A stretch of DNA of 64,000 nucleotides from Dissophora ornata (lineage: Eukaryota; Mortierellomycota; Mortierellomycetes; Mortierellales; Mortierellaceae), in the NCBI GenBank assembly GCA_025201705.1, contig MU616611.1, positions 1-64,000 on the forward strand, read 5' to 3'. The position numbers and the translations under genes were made by a program. Position 1 is the stretch's first letter. Every line of letters begins with the position of its first letter. Shown in pieces: positions 58,580 to 64,000 of this stretch. The notes beneath the pieces are model-generated. The model searched no databases. It saw only the letters and a list, made by a program, of their open reading frames with translations, and was not told the origin of the DNA.

Positions 58580-61500
58580 CTACAGAAAAGGGGCGTCAAT
58601 GTCGAGCTCTACATCGTCGTCATCGTCGTCCAGGAGATCGTCCTCTTCCTCCTCTTCGCCATAGTCCTCGTCATAATCGTCACCTTCCTCGCCCTCTTGG
58701 CCGTCATCGTCCTCATAAGGCTCATCAACGTATCCGTAAGGCGAGTCATCCTGGCGCTCTGGCAGCTGATTATCTTCACTAACACTCAACATCTCGTCAT
58801 GGCCCTGACCCTGACCTTGACTCTGATCCTGTTCCGGCTTTGATGTACGTCCTCGTAAGAACGGGATCACCGTCTCGGTTAGCCTGCTGGCCAACGGAGG
58901 AGGCGAGACCGAAAAACTCGACGTCGTCTTGATAGTCGTGATATCGATGGGATGGATCGCCCCAGCGCTCGGAGGAGACGATGTATACAAAGTCGGTGGT
59001 GAGGCGCTCAAGTTCGAGGGGACATATCCAGAATCGGATGTCATGGACATTCCACGTACCCGAGTCCCGTGTGCTTGCCATTGTCCATCGGTAGTGTCTG
59101 CTCCTGCTCCAACTACTATTGCTCCTGCCGCATACTGATCGTTTGCAAAATCCAAGCTCGTCGAAGAAGGCGGCGATCCTGGTTGGATGGCACCACTGTT
59201 TCCAAACTTCTTCAGTGAGAACGACAGTCGACGCGTCCTCTCCGCGATCTGTGGTCCTGCTGGCGCCGAACCTAGAGTTGGTGGTGGTGGTGGTGCGGCC
59301 GTCGACACTGAGGTGAGTCGAGGGGAGGTGGCAGACGAAGAAGGAGGCGACGTGGCCTGCGTAGAGTTGAACGCTGGAATCGATGGTCTTGTTTTGGGAG
59401 GTCCACTCGATGTGAAGGAGCTGGTGAAGCTTCGGATCACACCAAGACGACTTGGTCCGATTTCAATTGGTGTGAGTGGCAATGTTGGTTGATCTGATGG
59501 GGCGAGAGGTAGTTCGATTGTGGGTAGTGAAGGCTTCCAGTAGTTCCAATCGTTGAATTCGGGGGCGTGTCGTTTCCCAGGGAAGATCTCGTTAACCAGA
59601 TCGTTGAGCGCGAGGTATCTAAACGTGGAAGCAATGAGTGAGTATTTCTGGACACTGATCATGACATCAAAACCAAGGTACTGCATAAAACAACACGCGT
59701 AGGACGTACGACGACTTGTAAGAGCTGAGAAGCTCCAGCTTGACCTCCCCACCCGAGTCAATAGTAAAGATCTTTGACGAGGGCACATTTACGCTTCGAT
59801 AAGACAGCGCATCCGTGATTCTGTTTCCAAACCCTGCATAAAAGGGATTCCTGTCTCCAAAGACCCTTCGAATATCTCGCAGGCAGGCCATTTTGAACTC
59901 CTCCGGCTTTCTCATGATAACCTCCCTGTGGAATGCTGTCATCAGCCTGTCAGGACTCATGATGACCGGCCCATCCGGCAGTTGATAACTGTCCTGCTCC
60001 ACGTTTTTTAGATACTTTCTTGTATAATCCGCCTGACCAATTGCTCTTGAAGTCAAATACAAAATGTGATACCCATTGTTCACAATATCAGTGTAGAGCT
60101 TGGCAACTCCTGTGTGTGTCCAATCCTTCCCAGCCATGGTGAAAATGTGACCTAGAGCGTCGGATTTCGTGATGGTGCCATCAATGTCCGAGATGACCAC
60201 TTGATAGTCATGTTCCCACAAGAAGAGTTTAGCGGAGCAAACTGCTTTGCCCTGGTAACTGGAAGTCACCGAGAATGTTAGCGTGTTGGATCCTTTTTTC
60301 AGATTGAGCGATCTCTATTGGTTGCAGGTAAGGGGTAAGGATACAACGCAGATCAATCAGTAACGCAGGCCTTGACAACAACTTAGACTGAACTCTCGTA
60401 AGTATGGACTCAAATCCGGTGGCGTACCAGCTGTTCTGAGGTCAAGCGAAGCGTCTTGGCGTAGCGCTTGTTGCTCTTCTGCTTCGCATCCCGTGCTTGC
60501 GCCTGCTGTTTCTCCTCGTTGATGACCAATTCTTTACTTGGAGTGTTGTCGAGCGTCGTCGTACTTTGTCCTGTAAACTCTGTCTCTGGATCGGAATAAG
60601 GGCCGTTAGCGATCCTTGTCTCTTTATGCCTGTCATTCTATTGAAGTGCAAGGGTAGCGTCAGATCTCCATCGTGTACAACTTTGGCGACAAATATTAGT
60701 GCTGAAATGACAAGTCCCCGCACATACTTTCTGCTTTCGAGGAGCGCTATCGGGATTGAGTGGGCTGGAATGCTGTGCTTGTTCCATAGAATCCAGGTGC
60801 GATGAAGCTTGAGAACCCCTCAGCCACCTCGAAAGTGCACCGAACCTTGTCGACGGTTCTGGAACAGGCGATCTGTCGGACAAATGTCGAACATCCTTTA
60901 CAGAAAGCTGCTGTAGGGTTTCGTCCGACAGCGGCTTCCTGAACAGCATGAGCGAGGCTAAATATGGTCCTGCAGCTGCCCAAGTAAAGTACCTAGAACA
61001 TCCATAAATAGATGTAAATGATTAATGGCATACCTTGGCGTGAGAGTAAGGAGTTGGATTGTTATGACGCAGCTAGTCGATTTGTTACCTGTCATTGATC
61101 AGGCAAACCAGACTCTTATTGCTAAGAATCTTGAGTGGATCTTTCGCAAACTCGTCGAACAAGATCTGATTGGTGGCAAACAGGGCCTCGCTTGCCTCCT
61201 GATACAGATAACGCGTTTGATTAGTGGGGGGTTTCCTACAGGTATGCCTTAGTACCTTACTAATGTCGCATACTTACCAAATCTTTTCCAAAGTCATCGC
61301 CAGGGCACAAGCTGATCGCAACTCGGTAAACAGCGCCTTCAACCTCCATTTCGTTCAACACAGGTTTTGGAGGGGATGTGACGTCTATGGAGACATGGTT
61401 CGCCTGTTTATCCTTCTGGTCAGCCTCAGCCATGTCGTCAACACTGTCATTCTTAACAGGCAGGCCGCCCCAGCCCCACGTCCATTCTGGATCTTGCGCC

Positions 61501-63480
61501 GTCATGGCGCTGCGTGGTGTTTGATACTATTGATTTATGGTAAAGCTCAAGTTAGATAACGATTCTGTAGGAACTTCAACCTGTAAGGATCAACGCTGTT
61601 CCAATGTCTGACCTCTAGCTCAGTATCACTGAGTGCACTGAGAGCAAGGTTTGGTCTAGCAGTAGGTTTTTTCGTGTGCGCCGTTTGCGTAGGCTTATGT
61701 GAGAGCCGACGAGGATAGGTCTTGCTGAGATCATTGCCACCATGTTGTTGCTGGCGATGATGGCGACTAGTACTGCCCTGACTAGTTTGCGAAAGCGGAG
61801 ATGATGAAGTGACACCGAATCCCTTCAACAGCGAACTAGCCATTTCTGCTTGAGTGCTGTCGGATAATGATGATGCCGATTTTGCAATGGAGGCTAGCTT
61901 TTTGTGTAGACTGACAGAGATTTCTGAGCGTTTTTACAAAAGAAAAAAACAAATGCCGTATTTTAGTCTTTGTGTTCTCCCAGTTCAAGTGAATTCTTTT
62001 CGTTATACTACTAACCTGAATCCTCAAGGTTAGGCAAAGACGAGGAGCGCCTTCTCTGGAAGCCGCTGGCCAAAGGTCTATCCAAAGAGTGCTGGATAGG
62101 ACGCAACGGCCAACGTGGGTCAGCCTCCTGCTCGACGTTTGCCAATGGATCCACTTCGCCACCCTTCCCGTCAGGACTGTGGGCTGTGAATCTCATGACT
62201 GATCGCAGTGGCCTTCCGTGTTTCCTACGGCCCCTATATCTGACTTTTGGGTCCTTCATTGACGGCTCATCCGATTCGAGATCTGTCTCAGCAGAGTCGT
62301 CAGTCTTATAGCCAGTCATATCCATGATCACCTCGTCTTTATGCGGACTCAGGAATCCATTCTTGTTCGACGATTCTGATGAGATAGGAATCAAGGGGCG
62401 GACTGCAGGAGATCTATCTTGAGTATCGCCGACGTCTCCTACAAACGGTCCCACAGAGTCCACTGGCTGAAAATTCTCCATAATGTCACGGGCCTTCAAG
62501 ACTGGTGAACTCGGTAATGAGATTGAGGTTGACAAACGACTCTTGACAGCGCTCCCTGCTTGAACTTCGCGTAGGCTGCCCATATCTGCAAGGCCACTAA
62601 GGCTACGAAAATCAAGTGTAGATGCCGAATCCTGCCTCTGGCTCGACTGCGGTGAAAAACTCTCTTGTTCTTCTTCCTCAAACTCTGAACCGTGGCCACT
62701 ATGCGCACTAACATATCCCGTGTCTACACAGCGCAGAAAGTGAATAATGGACGTTCAGTTCCTTGAGTAGAGAGATACATGTGATTCGATGCTTCAATTG
62801 GTAAAGGTGGTGCCATGTCAGTTCCATATCATGACGCGTCAACATGCCTTGATCATCCTGTTGAAGAGCAGAGGCGTTCGTGTTGTTACCCCCCTGTGCA
62901 AGATCGAGAAAGTCAATTTCTTCTTCCACCTTGCCCATAAAAGGTCCCGCCAAGGGAGACGTGACAAATTCCTCAGGAACATCTTGCTCTGTTTCAAAGA
63001 CAAAGAAAGCTTCTCCAGCATCCCCGACTTTCATTGGAAAGTCCACGACATGGCCATTGATCGTCACCTCGACCTAAGTTGAGTGAATTATGTGTTCGTC
63101 AATCGGAGAATATCCAGATAACCTTACTGGCCGAGATTGCGTTATGCGTCTTGCAAACTCATCCATTTCCGGGTGCACACTCCCAACTAAATCTTGCTAT
63201 CGGTATTTGTTTATCGTTATCCTTGCTTCAAGTGCCCCATTGAGCCGAGGCGAACAAGAAAAAAAAAATGTGTGAGTAAATAATGGGGGAGTTCTCTTAC
63301 CACTTTCTCTTGGGGTCTAAGAATGCTCAGCTTGCCAAAGCGGACATGGAATGGCGAGCAAGCCAGGTCCCCATTGGGTTGTTCGACCACAACGACATCA
63401 ATTGCGCCAGAGAGTGTGGCGGGGTTGAGCTCATTGTAGAACTTTGAAACCGTCGAGAAGAAACTGCCTACAGACTGCAT
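58580..63480 (-). CDS. Lipin/Pah1 phosphatidate phosphatase
   Basis: Eleven exons: 63480-63301, 63196-63128, 63073-62779, 62723-62016, 61923-61581, 61509-61278, 61198-61089, 60992-60728, 60637-60428, 60314-59710 and 59618-58580. They give 1,351 residues. The N-LIP domain starts [20 protein letters not shown] and continues [26 protein letters not shown] long phospho-acceptor-rich linker follows. C-LIP has the DxDxT motif [11 protein letters not shown] (Asp847/Asp849), then [20 protein letters not shown] and [20 protein letters not shown] Mg-dependent phosphatidate phosphatase making diacylglycerol at the nuclear/ER membrane. The C-terminus is a ~300-residue Ser/Pro-rich extension ending in a strongly acidic Asp/Glu run, reminiscent of the acidic tail by which yeast Pah1 docks on Nem1-Spo7. 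The 23-codon exon 2 splits N-LIP. The exon 5-6 junction is the least sure. Confidence 0.92.
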
Positions 63481-63829
63481 TTATCCGTTGTTCACTTTTC
63501 CAGGGAGGGGGAAATAAAAAATGAAAACGTCGAGAGAGGCAGCTGCAAAGGTGAGTGTGGACTAGGATGGACTTGCTGTGAATGAAGAAAGGAAAGAGGA
63601 TGAATGAGGAGGGCGGCGAAAAGAGGGGGCCACACGCTGAAGCACGTTCCAGCTGTGTGACGCATTGAACGGGCCGATCATCCCCTCGGCACGCGTTCGC
63701 TCCTCGAGCCGGTACTTTTTTCACATTCTCTTTTTTATTTGATGTCTGAGGTTACGGCAGCTCGAGATATTGGTGGTAGTTGCAATGGGGATGATATGGA
63801 TGGTGGTAATGTCTATCGTTTCGTCTCGT
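63481..63829. other. Upstream region of the lipin gene
   Basis: About 350 bases containing the lipin promoter and CT-rich leader (GA-rich as printed). No gene seen before the candidate terminal exon that ends at 63830. Confidence 0.45.
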
Positions 63830-63937
63830 CTAAGCATCAACGGCGTCCTTGCCGACCAATTCCTTGCCCATCTTCTTGTCCAATCTGCAGGCAGAGTTGG
63901 ACTGGATCATGTCCAAATCGACCTTGTGTCCCAGGAG
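63830..63937 (-). CDS. Probable last exon of a gene continuing off the window
   Basis: On the minus strand, an acceptor-like TGTAAATAG ends at 63938 and is followed by 35 open codons, beginning LLGHKVDLDMIQSNSACR and ending KKMGKELVGKDAVDA, then TAG at 63832-63830. The frame is closed by the acceptor TAG on the 5' side, as expected of an exon, and the composition is protein-like (Lys/Leu/Asp). The upstream intron would extend beyond 64000. Family not recognised. Plus-strand frames over the same bases look random. Confidence 0.35.
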   Translation of the reverse strand, partial: LLGHKVDLDMIQSNSACRLDKKMGKELVGKDAVDA

Positions 63938-64000
63938 CTATTTACAATGGATGAACGTGAGTCACGGATGCAATTAGAGCCATCATAACTAAAGTGGAAA

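Overview
This is a gene-dense stretch of a fungal nuclear genome. Most genes are split by short GT-AG introns of roughly 50-180 bases and genes lie on both strands. Fungal markers include a Chs5-like exomer protein, a Tps2-type trehalose-phosphate phosphatase, an eL36 ribosomal protein and histones H1 and H3. Together with a Crinkler protein of the NTPase-nuclease type, a carotenoid oxygenase, decayed DNA transposons and polyN/polyQ-rich regulators, this suggests an early-diverging filamentous fungus (Mucoromycota in the wide sense, most likely Mortierellomycotina). The lineage is an inference from gene content and was not tested by search.

Layout. 0.8-12 kb: a single-pass membrane protein (-), a homeobox factor (+) and a 1,611-residue five-exon protein (+) with a degenerate aminoglycoside-phosphotransferase-like segment. 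12-18 kb: a four-span membrane RING-H2 ligase (-) and the microtubule plus-end protein EB1 (-). 18-21.5 kb: a transposon island with an intact Myb/SANT-like ORF (-), a decayed Harbinger-type DDE transposase (+) and two diverged direct repeats around them. 21.7-27.8 kb: histone H1 (-), a 10-base assembly gap, and the Tps2-like gene (+). 27.9-29.5 kb: a broken Helitron helicase with a hairpin that could be its 3' end. 29.7-34.2 kb: eL36 (-), a small hypothetical protein (-) and the mitochondrial phosphate carrier (+). 34.5-40 kb: an NRDE2 homologue (+).

40.2-44.3 kb: a Crinkler-headed AAA-like NTPase/PD-(D/E)XK protein (-) interrupted by one in-frame stop and one frameshift, then a DUF1761 membrane protein (-). 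44.6-48.4 kb: mannose-6-phosphate isomerase (-), Chs5-like (+) and histone H3 (-). 49.6-52.7 kb: two tandem-duplicated RING/IBR proteins (-). 53.4-58.4 kb: a carotenoid oxygenase (+) apparently lacking its fourth iron ligand, a PHO13-type phosphatase (-) and a small Cys-rich protein (+). 58.6-63.5 kb: lipin/Pah1 phosphatidate phosphatase (-). The right edge probably holds the last exon of another minus-strand gene.

There is no operon logic here. Most genes are unrelated housekeeping or regulatory loci. The accessory and least ordinary parts are the Crinkler locus, the two transposon relics, the RING/IBR duplication and the predicted pseudokinase-like protein. I found no tRNA, rRNA or CRISPR array. 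Exon borders were read by eye, using reading-frame continuity, GT-AG signals and family resemblance, and may be off by a base or two.
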